Positions 7,922 through 14,985 of a DNA stretch of 64,000 bases are shown in pieces. The first letter of the stretch is position 1. The number at the start of each line of letters is the position of its first letter. A program made the position numbers and the translations under genes. The notes under the pieces are model-generated. The model ran no database searches, was not told the DNA's origin, and saw only the letters and a list, made by a program, of their open reading frames with translations. The DNA is from Micromonospora sp. WMMD812 (GTDB lineage: Bacteria; Actinomycetota; Actinomycetes; Mycobacteriales; Micromonosporaceae), in the NCBI RefSeq assembly GCF_027497215.1, contig NZ_CP114904.1, forward strand, positions 310,001 through 374,000, given 5' to 3'.

Positions 7922-8986
7922 GTGAGGGTGGTCGGGGACGGGACCGTCGGCGCCGGCGAGGTACACGTCGTGCTGCCGAACGACATCGACGATCCGGCCA
8001 CGCCGAGCGGCGGGAACCACTACGACCGGAGGGTCTGCCGGGGACTGGCCGAGCAGGGCTGGCGGGTCCACGAGCACTCCGTGCCCGGTGACTGGCCGCA
8101 CCCGGACGGGACCGCCCGCGCCGCCCTCGCGGGTGTGCTCGCGGCGCTGCCGGACGGCGCGGTCGTTCTCCTCGACGGGCTGGTGGCCTCGCCGGCTCCG
8201 GAGGCGCTGACACCGCACGCGGGCCGGCTGCGGCTGGTCGTCCTGGTGCACCTGCCGTTCGAGGACGAGGTCGAGGGCCGGACGTTGGCCGCCGCGAGCG
8301 CGGTCGTCACCACCAGCGGCTGGACCCGCCGGCGGCTGTTGGAGGCGTACCCGCTGGTCGCGGACCGTGTGCACGTGGCGGCACCCGGCGCGGACCCCGC
8401 GCCCCTGGCGGCCGGCAGCGGCACCGGCGAGGCGCTGCTCTGCGTCGCCGCGGTCACCCCGGCCAAGGGGCAGGACGTCCTCGCCGGGGCCCTGGCCCTG
8501 GTCGCCGAGCTGCCGTGGAGCTGTGTCTGCGTCGGCGCGCTCACCCGGGACCCCGGTTTCGTCGCCGATCTGCGGGCCGGCCTCGCCCGGTCCGGGCTCG
8601 CCGACCGGGTCCGCCTGGCCGGCCCGCTCACCGGTGCCGCGTTGGACGCCGCGTACGCCGTGGCCGACCTGCTGGTGCTCCCGTCGCGCGGCGAGACGTA
8701 CGGCATGGTGGTCACCGAGGCGCTGGCCCGGGGCGTGCCGGTGCTCGGCACCGAGGCGGGCGGGCTGCCGGAGGCGCTGGGCCGGGCGCCGGACGGCGAG
8801 CTGCCGGGGCTGCTGGTGCCCCCGGACGACCCGGCCGCGCTGGCCGACGCGCTGCGCCGCTGGCTGGGGGACCCGGCGCTGCGCGACCGGCTCGGCGGCG
8901 CGGCCCGGGCCCGCCGCGACACGCTCACCGGCTGGTCGGCAACGACGTCCCGGCTCGCGTCGGCCCTGTCGTCGGTGGCCCGGTGA
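7922..8986 (+). CDS. Glycosyltransferase family 4 (GT-B)
   Basis: The 354-residue GT-B enzyme has VHVVLPNDIDDPATPSGGN at the start of the acceptor domain, AAVTPAKGQDVLAGALA at the donor-domain entry, and SRGETYGMVVTEALARGVPV, the E-x7-E nucleotide-sugar motif. Such enzymes move a sugar from NDP-sugar to an acceptor in the cytoplasm. The frame is open from a GTG at 7847 that overlaps the previous stop, but the first 25 codons are dispersed-repeat sequence. GTG 7922 is preferred (7901 and 7928 also possible). Its place between a PTPS homologue and a methyltransferase suggests glycosylation of a pterin-like aglycone. Confidence 0.82.
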   Translation: MRVVGDGTVGAGEVHVVLPNDIDDPATPSGGNHYDRRVCRGLAEQGWRVHEHSVPGDWPHPDGTARAALAGVLAALPDGAVVLLDGLVASPAPEALTPHAGRLRLVVLVHLPFEDEVEGRTLAAASAVVTTSGWTRRRLLEAYPLVADRVHVAAPGADPAPLAAGSGTGEALLCVAAVTPAKGQDVLAGALALVAELPWSCVCVGALTRDPGFVADLRAGLARSGLADRVRLAGPLTGAALDAAYAVADLLVLPSRGETYGMVVTEALARGVPVLGTEAGGLPEALGRAPDGELPGLLVPPDDPAALADALRRWLGDPALRDRLGGAARARRDTLTGWSATTSRLASALSSVAR

Positions 8987-9022
8987 GCGAGCGCAGCGAG
9001 TGAGCCCCGCAGTCGTCACCGA
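8983..9022 (+). repeat. Dispersed repeat, diverged copy R2
   Basis: Begins GTGAGCGAGCGCAGCGAG and continues TGAGCCCCGCAGTCGTCAC. It shares the AGCCCCGCAGTCG core with R3. The glycosyltransferase stop codon TGA (8984-8986) is again bases 2-4 of the repeat, and the repeat fills most of the gap before the methyltransferase start. Confidence 0.7.
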
Positions 9023-9034
9023 GAGGCGAGCCCA

Positions 9035-9856
9035 TTGAGCATCGACGTAGTGCTGCCGTTCGCGGCCTGGCTGGACCTGCGGGAGGCGGCCGACGCGGCG
9101 GCCCGCGACGCCGGCCTGGTCGACGTGGTCCGCCGCCGGCTGCCGGCCGACCGCCCGATCGTGGTGCACGACCTGGGCAGCGGCACCGGGTCGATGCTGC
9201 GCTGGCTCGCCCCGCGCCTGCCCGGGCCGCAGCACTGGGTCCTCCACGACCGCGACCCGGGGTTGCTGTCGGCCGCCACCTCCGGGACGGTCACCGCCGC
9301 CGACGGAGCCCCGGTCGCGGTGGCGGCCCGTTGCGGGGACCTCACCCGGCTGACCGCCGCGGACCTCGGCGGGGCCGACCTGATCACGGCGTCCGCGCTG
9401 CTGGACATGTTCACCGCCGAGGAGGTCGAGCGGGTGGTGGCGGCCTGCGCCGGCGCGGGCAGCCCGACCCTGCTGATGATCTCCGTGACCGGCGGGGTGC
9501 GGCTCACCCCGGCCGACCCGCTGGACGCGGAGATCGCCGCCGCGTTCAACGACCACCAGCGCCGCGCCGTCGACGGCCGGCGGCTGCTCGGGCCGGACGC
9601 TGTCGACGCCACGGTGGCGGCGTTCGCCCGGCACGGCGTGACCGTCCAGGTCCGGTCCAGCCCGTGGCGGCTGGGCGCGGCGCAGGTCGACCTGGCCGCC
9701 GAGTGGTTCCGGGGCTGGGTCGCCGCGGCCTGCGAGCAGCGGCCGGAGCTGGCCGGCCCGGCGGCCGCGTACGCCCGGCGCCGGCTGGCCGAGGCGGCGG
9801 CCGGCCGGCTGCGGGTGGTGGTCGACCACCGGGACCTGCTCGCCGGCTGCGGATGA
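9035..9856 (+). CDS. SAM-dependent methyltransferase of the pterin-like cluster
   Basis: The 273-residue class I methyltransferase shows motif I VVHDLGSGTGSML (about residues 43-55), an acidic motif II (HDRDPG), and ADLITASALLDM as the motif III/IV region. The substrate is unknown. The start is TTG at 9035 with GAGAGG 8 bp upstream; an internal GTG at 9050 is possible. It is the fourth gene of the operon, 48 bp after the glycosyltransferase, with a dispersed repeat between them. In the cluster it could methylate the ring, as methyltransferases do in GTP-derived 7-azapteridine pathways, or the sugar. Confidence 0.78.
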   Translation: MSIDVVLPFAAWLDLREAADAAARDAGLVDVVRRRLPADRPIVVHDLGSGTGSMLRWLAPRLPGPQHWVLHDRDPGLLSAATSGTVTAADGAPVAVAARCGDLTRLTAADLGGADLITASALLDMFTAEEVERVVAACAGAGSPTLLMISVTGGVRLTPADPLDAEIAAAFNDHQRRAVDGRRLLGPDAVDATVAAFARHGVTVQVRSSPWRLGAAQVDLAAEWFRGWVAAACEQRPELAGPAAAYARRRLAEAAAGRLRVVVDHRDLLAGCG

Positions 9857-9923
9857 ACCCTTCGGGCCTGCCGCGCGTGCCTATCGGAGAGGGAACGATC
9901 TTTTCGACGGGAGGCCGGCGCGG

Positions 9924-10856
9924 ATGTTCTGGACCTGGGCGCGGGCGCTCGGTGGGATCGGGCTGATCGGGGCGTTGCTGTGGCAGGTCGGCGCCGGGCC
10001 GTTCGTCGACGGGCTCGCGCTGATCGACGGTCGGGCGCTGGCCGTGGCGCTCGCGATCGGCGCGCTCACCACGGTCTGCGGCGCCTGGCGGTGGAGCCTG
10101 GTCGCCGGCGGGCTCGGCGTACGGCTGCCGCTGCGCACGGCGGTGGCGCACTGCTACCGCGCGGTGTTCCTCAACGCGACGCTGCCCGGCGGGGTGCTGG
10201 GCGACGTGCACCGGGCGGTGCGGCACGGGCGGGACGCCGGTGACGTCGGCCGGGGCGTGCGCGCGGTGGTCTGGGAACGCACCGCCGGCCAGGTCGTCCA
10301 GGTCGTCCTCGCGCTGGTCGTCCTCGCCGCGTTCCCGTCGCCGGTCCGGCCGTACCTCCCGGTGGCCGTCGCGCTCGTGGTGGCCGGCGGGCTCGGCGCC
10401 GTGCTGCTGGCCCGGGTGCTGCCCCGCGCCGGCCGGTCGCGCGGGGCGCGGGCGCTGCGCACCGTGGTCACCGACGTGCGCGCCGGCCTGCTGGCCCGCC
10501 GCACCTGGCTGGGGGTGCTGCTCGCCTCCGCGGTGATGGTGGCCGGTCACCTGGCGACGTTCCTGCTCGCGGCCCGCACCGCCGGGGCCACCGCGCCCCT
10601 GTCCCGGCTGCTGCCGCTGACGCTGCTGGCGCTGCTGGCGATGGGGTTGCCGCTGAACGTCGCCGGGTTCGGCCCGCGCGAGGGGGTGGCCGCGTGGGCG
10701 TTCGGCGCCGCCGGCCTGACCGCCGCCCAGGGGGTGGCGACCGCCACGGTGTACGGAGCGCTGGTGCTCGTGGCCAGCCTGCCCGGCGCCGCCGTCCTGC
10801 TCAGCCGGGGATCCCGTTCCGCCGCCGTCCGGCGGGAACGTGCTGTCCGTGGTTGA
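9924..10856 (+). CDS. Lysylphosphatidylglycerol synthase TM-region (UPF0104/AglD-like) membrane protein
   Basis: The 310-residue polytopic protein has about seven or eight TM helices. It contains the family pattern HCYRAVFLNATLPGGVLGD and WERTAGQVVQVVLAL, then LPLNVAGFGPREGVAAWAFG near residue 250. This is the flippase-like transmembrane domain of MprF without its catalytic part; members are thought to move lipid-linked or amphipathic molecules across the membrane. ATG 9924 has GGGAGG upstream. In this operon it may export the pathway product or its lipid-linked form, which is inference. Confidence 0.83.
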   Translation: MFWTWARALGGIGLIGALLWQVGAGPFVDGLALIDGRALAVALAIGALTTVCGAWRWSLVAGGLGVRLPLRTAVAHCYRAVFLNATLPGGVLGDVHRAVRHGRDAGDVGRGVRAVVWERTAGQVVQVVLALVVLAAFPSPVRPYLPVAVALVVAGGLGAVLLARVLPRAGRSRGARALRTVVTDVRAGLLARRTWLGVLLASAVMVAGHLATFLLAARTAGATAPLSRLLPLTLLALLAMGLPLNVAGFGPREGVAAWAFGAAGLTAAQGVATATVYGALVLVASLPGAAVLLSRGSRSAAVRRERAVRG

Positions 10857-10883
10857 GTGTTGACCAAGTGGTGAATCCGTTAC

Positions 10884-10908
10884 GCGTGCCCGGCCACCCC
10901 GGGCACGC
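10884..10908 (+). terminator. Perfect hairpin just upstream of the GTP cyclohydrolase II gene
   Basis: A 10-bp perfect stem GCGTGCCCGG / CCGGGCACGC with a 5-nt loop lies 27 bp after the membrane-protein stop and 16 bp before the ATG of the GTP cyclohydrolase gene, close to its SD. It could act as a terminator/attenuator between operon halves or as an mRNA-stability element. No FMN-riboswitch sequence is present. Confidence 0.55.
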
Positions 10909-10924
10909 CGGACGAAGGAGATCC

Positions 10925-11578
10925 ATGACCGAAACACTGCCGACCGCGACGGTCCGGACCGAGGTCACGGTGCCGCTCCGGTTTCCGGACGGCTACGCGA
11001 CGACCGCCCGCCTGTTCACCTTCAAGGGGCTGGTCGACGGTCGGGAACACCTCGCGTTCGGGTTGGGTGACTGGGCGGGTGCGGTCGACCGGCACGCGGC
11101 GGGCGGCGCCGCCCCGCTGGTCCGCCCGCACAGCGAGTGCCTGACCGGGGACGTGTTCGGCAGCCAGCGCTGCGACTGCGGCCCGCAGCTGCGGGAAGCG
11201 GTCGAGCGGATCACCGAGGCCGGCGGCTTCCTGCTCTACCTGCGCCAGGAGGGGCGCGGCATCGGCCTGTACGCGAAGCTCGACGCGTACGCGTTGCAGG
11301 ACGCTGGGCTCGACACCTACGAGGCGAACGTGGCGCTGGGCCACCGCGAGGACGAGCGCGACTACACGGCGGCGGCGCAGATGCTGGCCACGCTGGGCGT
11401 GAGCGGCATCGTGCTGCTCAGCAGCAACCCGGAGAAGGCCCTGCAACTGGACCGGCTGGGCGTCACGGTGACTGAGCGGGTGCCGACCGGCCTGTACCTC
11501 TCCCCGGCGAACGCCGACTACCTGGCGGCCAAGGCCAGCCGGGCGGCCCGTACCCCCGACCTTCCGGCCGTCCGGTGA
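10925..11578 (+). CDS. GTP cyclohydrolase II (RibA-type, stand-alone)
   Basis: The 217-residue enzyme opens GTP to 2,5-diamino-6-ribosylamino-pyrimidinone 5'-phosphate, with formate release. The zinc site is complete: C72, C83 and C85 in SECLTGDVFGSQRCDCG. The active-site LRQEGRGIGL is present. Tyr122 in DAYALQDAG aligns with E. coli RibA Tyr105; I recall that a divergent S. coelicolor paralogue lost this residue and stops at a formylated intermediate. Full activity is therefore expected here. ATG 10925 has an excellent SD (GAAGGAG); the open frame further upstream is spurious. It is not fused to RibB and has no other riboflavin genes nearby, which argues for a specialised pathway rather than housekeeping riboflavin synthesis. 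Confidence 0.92.
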   Translation: MTETLPTATVRTEVTVPLRFPDGYATTARLFTFKGLVDGREHLAFGLGDWAGAVDRHAAGGAAPLVRPHSECLTGDVFGSQRCDCGPQLREAVERITEAGGFLLYLRQEGRGIGLYAKLDAYALQDAGLDTYEANVALGHREDERDYTAAAQMLATLGVSGIVLLSSNPEKALQLDRLGVTVTERVPTGLYLSPANADYLAAKASRAARTPDLPAVR

Positions 11579-12273
11579 CCTCCCGGCCGGCGCGGCCGTA
11601 CGTGCTGCTCAGCTGCGCCACCTCCATCGACGGCTACATCGACGACGCCACGGAGCAGCGGCTGCTGCTCTCCAACGACGACGACCTGGCCCGGATCGAC
11701 GCCGTCCGGGCGAGCTGCGACGCGATCATGGTCGGCGCCGAGACGGTGCGCCGGGACGACCCGCGCCTGCTGGTCCGTTCGGCACGGCACCGGGAGGCGC
11801 GGGTGGCCCGCGGCCTGCCCGCCTCACCCGCCAAGGTCACCGTGACCGGTCGCGGCGACCTCGACCCGGCCTCCCGGTTCTTCACCGCCGGGGACGCGGA
11901 GCGGATCGTGTACTGCGCGGGCGGCGTGCTGGAGAAGACCCGGGAACGGGTCGGTGGGCTCGCCGAGGTGGTGGACGCCGGCGAGCCGGTGGACCTCGTG
12001 TCGATGCTGGCCGACCTGGCCGTCCGGGGCGTGCGCCGGTTGATGGTGGAGGGCGGCGGGACCGTGCACGCGCAGTTCCTCGCCGCCGGGCTCGCCGACG
12101 AGCTGCACCTGGTGGTCGCCCCGTTCTTCGTCGGCGACTGCCGCGCGCCGCGCTTCGTCGGTGACGGCCGGTACCCGTGGCATCCGGGCCGGCGGGCGAG
12201 CGTGGCGGAGGTCCGCCAGATCGGCGACGTGGTGTTGGTGCGCTACGCCCTCTCCGACCGCTGCGAGTCCTGA
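11575..12273 (+). CDS. RibD C-terminal-domain reductase (DHFR-like)
   Basis: The 232-residue protein matches the RibD C-terminal/dihydrofolate-reductase-like domain that reduces the ribosyl side chain of the GTP cyclohydrolase II product with NADPH. Motifs are VLLSCATSIDGYIDD at the N-terminus, DAIMVGAETVRRDDPRL, and RRLMVEGGGTVHAQFL near residue 160. There is no deaminase domain. It starts with GTG in a GTGA overlap with the cyclohydrolase stop, so the two are translationally coupled and probably act in sequence. It ends the rightward operon. Confidence 0.88.
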   Translation: MTSRPARPYVLLSCATSIDGYIDDATEQRLLLSNDDDLARIDAVRASCDAIMVGAETVRRDDPRLLVRSARHREARVARGLPASPAKVTVTGRGDLDPASRFFTAGDAERIVYCAGGVLEKTRERVGGLAEVVDAGEPVDLVSMLADLAVRGVRRLMVEGGGTVHAQFLAAGLADELHLVVAPFFVGDCRAPRFVGDGRYPWHPGRRASVAEVRQIGDVVLVRYALSDRCES

Positions 12274-12382
12274 CCCGCCGGCCAGGCCCCGGGGGATTCC
12301 GGCCGCCGGAGGCGGGTGATGCCGGGAACGAGGCATCCGCGGGCTGCCGACGCAGTAGCTTGCTGGTAACCGGGTTCCTGCC

Positions 12383-12404
12383 TCACCGGCTGCCGGGCCG
12401 GTGA
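12383..12404 (+). terminator. Short hairpin after the pterin-like operon
   Basis: An 8-bp perfect stem TCACCGGC / GCCGGTGA with a 6-nt loop, about 110 bp after the reductase stop. A TATGGT -10-like hexamer for the next gene follows at 12409-12414. Confidence 0.45.
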
Positions 12405-12441
12405 CGCGTATGGTGCCGTGATCGAGCCCAGGGAGGCCGCC

Positions 12442-13062
12442 ATGCCGCGGAGCAACGATCCGAGCGGGACATCGCGCATCCAGGACGTCGACATGAAGCT
12501 CGAGGTCGTCGTCGTCCCGGTCTCGGACGTGGACCGCGCGAAGGAGTTCTACGGGCGCCTCGGATGGCGGCTCGACCAGACTCCGCCCGGCGTCGTCCAG
12601 TTCACGCCGCAGGGCTCCGGATGCTCCGTCCAATTCGGTCCGAACCTGACGCCGGCCGCGCCCGGTTCCGCCAAGTCCTACCTGATCGTGTCCGACGTCG
12701 AGGCGGCCCGCGATGCGCTGGTCGCCGCCGGTGTCGAGGTGAGCGAGCTGTACCACATCGGCCCGCAGGGCCCGGTCAGCGGTCTGGACCCCGAGCGCCG
12801 CAGCTACTTCTCGCGCGCCTCGTTCGACGACCCGGACGGCAACACCTGGCTGCTGCAGGAGATCACGACCCGGCTGCCCGGGCGCGTCGAGGCCGCCGCC
12901 ACGTCGTTCGCCTCCGTGAGCGACCTGGCGGGCGCACTTCGCCGCGCGGCGGCCGCCCACGGCGAGCACGAGAAGCGCATCGGCGAGGCGGACGCGAACT
13001 GGCCGGACTGGTACGCGGCGTACATGGTGAGCGAGCAGGCCGGCACGGAGCTGCCCACCTGA
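12442..13062 (+). CDS. VOC-superfamily (glyoxalase/bleomycin-resistance-like) protein
   Basis: The 206-residue protein has one VOC module: KLEVVVVPVSDVDRAKEFYG at the first strand/helix, GVVQFTPQGSGCSVQFG, and ASFDDPDGNTWLLQEI with the typical metal-binding Glu. A charged C-terminal tail of about 70 residues (SDLAGALRRAA... NWPDWYAAYM) resembles an added helical unit seen in some actinobacterial members. Substrate unknown; the family includes dioxygenases, glyoxalases and drug-binding proteins. ATG 12442 follows CAGGGAGG. A TATGGT hexamer at 12409 suggests its own promoter, so it is probably not part of the upstream operon. Confidence 0.83.
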   Translation: MPRSNDPSGTSRIQDVDMKLEVVVVPVSDVDRAKEFYGRLGWRLDQTPPGVVQFTPQGSGCSVQFGPNLTPAAPGSAKSYLIVSDVEAARDALVAAGVEVSELYHIGPQGPVSGLDPERRSYFSRASFDDPDGNTWLLQEITTRLPGRVEAAATSFASVSDLAGALRRAAAAHGEHEKRIGEADANWPDWYAAYMVSEQAGTELPT

Positions 13063-13087
13063 GTCCGGCGCCACGACGCCGCGCCGC

Positions 13088-14188
13088 TCAGCGCAGCAGC
13101 ACCGGCCCGGCGTCGATCGGGGTCCGGAACAGCGCGTACGGCTTGCGCCGCAGGTCCCGTCCGCCCTGGTAGCTGGGCTGCCGGTGCAGCTGGTTCGCGG
13201 TGACGTAGAGGTGCCGGTCGACCGCCACCACCATGGTGTCCGGCCAGAGCAGCCGCGGGTCGTGCAGCAGGGTCTCGAACTGTCCGTCCGGCAGCCGCCG
13301 GAGCACCGCGTTGTGCTCGTACGCGGTCAGGTAGAGCCGGCCGGCGTCGTCGCTCTCGAGCCCGTCCGAGCCGGTGCCCTTGTCGCCCTCGTCGATGACC
13401 GTGTCGGAGACCTCCTCCTCCGGCATCGACGCGTCGGCCAGCGCGTCGGTGGCGACGCTGTGCCAGCGGCGCGACATCAGCGGGGAGTAGTACAACCGGG
13501 AGCCGTCCGCGCAGATGGCGATGCCGTCGGAGCCGATCGTCAGCGCCTGCGGCGGGCCGTCCGGCGGCCGCGACATCAGCGGTCGCCCCTCGACGATCGG
13601 CAGGTACGCGTGCAGCGGGTCCGCCGTGGTCGACGGGTGGTCGTGCAGCCGTCGCCAGGAGCGGCCGGTTCCCAGGTCGACGACGACGATGCCGTTGGGG
13701 CCGCTGACCGCGGAGTCGGTGAGGTAGGCGAGGCCGGCCGAGCCACGGCGCAGGTCGAACCGGACGTCGTTGAGGTAGGTCGTGGGCAGCGCCACCTCCG
13801 ACGGGAAGGTGATCACCTGCGCGACCGTGTTGGTGTCCAGGTCGATCCGCACCAGCTTCGGGCCGCCCGGCCGGGTGGGCCGGAACATCGGGCTGCCGGT
13901 GTCGACCACCCAGAGCCGGTCGACCGGGTCGACGACCATGTTCTGCACCGACACGAACGCCTGCGCGTCGTCGTCGCCCTTGGGGGAGTTCCACCGCTCG
14001 TCCGGGAACGGCACCTCCCGGCCGTCGCGTACCTCGACCAGCGCGGCCGGCGGCTCGTCACCCCACTGCGGGAAGTTCACGAAGATCCGGCCGGTGTGCG
14101 AGACCGCCACCCCGGTCGGCATCGGGCCGGTGAAGCTGTGCACCAGCTCCAACTCGCCGACCGGTTCGGCGCCCACCGGCCCGTTCAC
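13088..14188 (-). CDS. Major royal jelly/Yellow-family beta-propeller protein
   Basis: The 366-residue protein is a bacterial MRJP/Yellow-like (SMP-30-related) propeller. It has PTGVAVSHTGRIFVNFPQW near the N-terminus, NMVVDPVDRLWVVDTG, TYLNDVRFD, SDGIAICADGSRLYYSPLMS and GSDGLESDDAGRLYLT, which match the insect Yellow pattern. No signal peptide is seen. Bacterial members are annotated as L-dopachrome-tautomerase-related, but their reactions are mostly unknown. It starts at GTG 14188 and converges with the VOC gene, separated by only 25 bp. Confidence 0.82.
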   Translation of the reverse strand: MNGPVGAEPVGELELVHSFTGPMPTGVAVSHTGRIFVNFPQWGDEPPAALVEVRDGREVPFPDERWNSPKGDDDAQAFVSVQNMVVDPVDRLWVVDTGSPMFRPTRPGGPKLVRIDLDTNTVAQVITFPSEVALPTTYLNDVRFDLRRGSAGLAYLTDSAVSGPNGIVVVDLGTGRSWRRLHDHPSTTADPLHAYLPIVEGRPLMSRPPDGPPQALTIGSDGIAICADGSRLYYSPLMSRRWHSVATDALADASMPEEEVSDTVIDEGDKGTGSDGLESDDAGRLYLTAYEHNAVLRRLPDGQFETLLHDPRLLWPDTMVVAVDRHLYVTANQLHRQPSYQGGRDLRRKPYALFRTPIDAGPVLLR

Positions 14189-14412
14189 GCCGCACCCCCG
14201 GTGGCACGGCCGGCCGGCGTCGGGCGGGTGCCGCGGGACGCGGGCCTGAGGACGGTTCCCATGGACGTACCCCCTGTCGAGGTTGGGCGGGCGCGGTCGA
14301 TGATCCGACGGGCCGTGGACCGCCGGGCCACGGTCTTCCCGGCGGTCCGCGGCCGAAACCGGCCGACGTCGCCGGGATCGGATCGTCGTCGCGGCCGACG
14401 CCGCTCAGCCGA

Positions 14413-14450
14413 GCGGTGGGCGCCCGATCCCGTGACCGGGCGCCCACCGC
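14413..14450 (-). terminator. Strong hairpin terminator after the cytochrome-like operon
   Basis: A perfect 14-bp stem GCGGTGGGCGCCCG (14413-14426) pairs with 14437-14450 around a 10-nt loop. It lies 38 bp past the stop of the leftward membrane gene (14488) and should end that operon. The remaining roughly 225 bp up to the MRJP gene hold no supported ORF and probably its promoter. Confidence 0.75.
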
Positions 14451-14487
14451 CGCCCACGGCGCGGATCGTGACCGGGCTGCCTCGCAC

Positions 14488-14985
14488 TCATCGCCGCGGT
14501 GTCGTCCGGGCTGGCCGGCCGACCCGCCGGAGAGCCCATCTGATCGCGCCCAGTACGGCGCTGGCCAGGAACAGCACGGCGGTCACCGCCAGCCAGCGGA
14601 CGAGGTACGGCATCCGCTCCTGCCCGGTGGCGGCCCGGTAGGTGTCCCCGCCCCAGCCGAGGATCCCGGGCAGGAAGACCAGGAACAGCAGGCCGGCGGC
14701 GAGGGCCGGCACCCGGATGTGGTTGAGCAGGGCGAGCCGGGCCGGCCCTCGCACGGCGCCGACCGCGCCGCGCAGCGCCCGGTCGACCGTCGCGTAGATC
14801 GGGAAGAGGACCAGGTCGTGGGCGATCACGGCGCCGACGAACCACAGCAGCATCCGGCCCGCCGTCGCCTCGCCGGCCAGCCGCAGCGCGACCCAGCCGG
14901 TGACCACGAAGCAGAGCAGCAGCACGAGCAGGTGCCGGGGCCCGGCACCGTAGCCGGCCCGCAGCCGCGCGGTCGGGTCAGCCAC
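14488..14985 (-). CDS. Small polytopic membrane protein partnered with the molybdo-oxidoreductase
   Basis: The 165-residue protein has four or five predicted TM helices (LLVLLLCFVVTGWVALRL, MLLWFVGAVIAHDLVLFPIY, ALAAGLLFLVFLPGIL, LAVTAVLFLASAVLGAI). It starts at a GTG that overlaps the end of the sulfite-oxidase-like gene by 8 bp, so it is co-translated with it and probably works with it as a membrane partner. No family-level function was recognised. Confidence 0.72.
   Translation of the reverse strand: MADPTARLRAGYGAGPRHLLVLLLCFVVTGWVALRLAGEATAGRMLLWFVGAVIAHDLVLFPIYATVDRALRGAVGAVRGPARLALLNHIRVPALAAGLLFLVFLPGILGWGGDTYRAATGQERMPYLVRWLAVTAVLFLASAVLGAIRWALRRVGRPARTTPRR

Noticed and set aside
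10857..10924. FMN riboswitch before the GTP cyclohydrolase II gene
   Set aside because: Only 68 bp are available and none of the conserved RFN-element sequence is present, only a simple hairpin.
14189..14412. Possible small gene between the MRJP gene and the terminator
   Set aside because: Open frames there lack an SD and have shadow-like Arg/Pro-rich composition.
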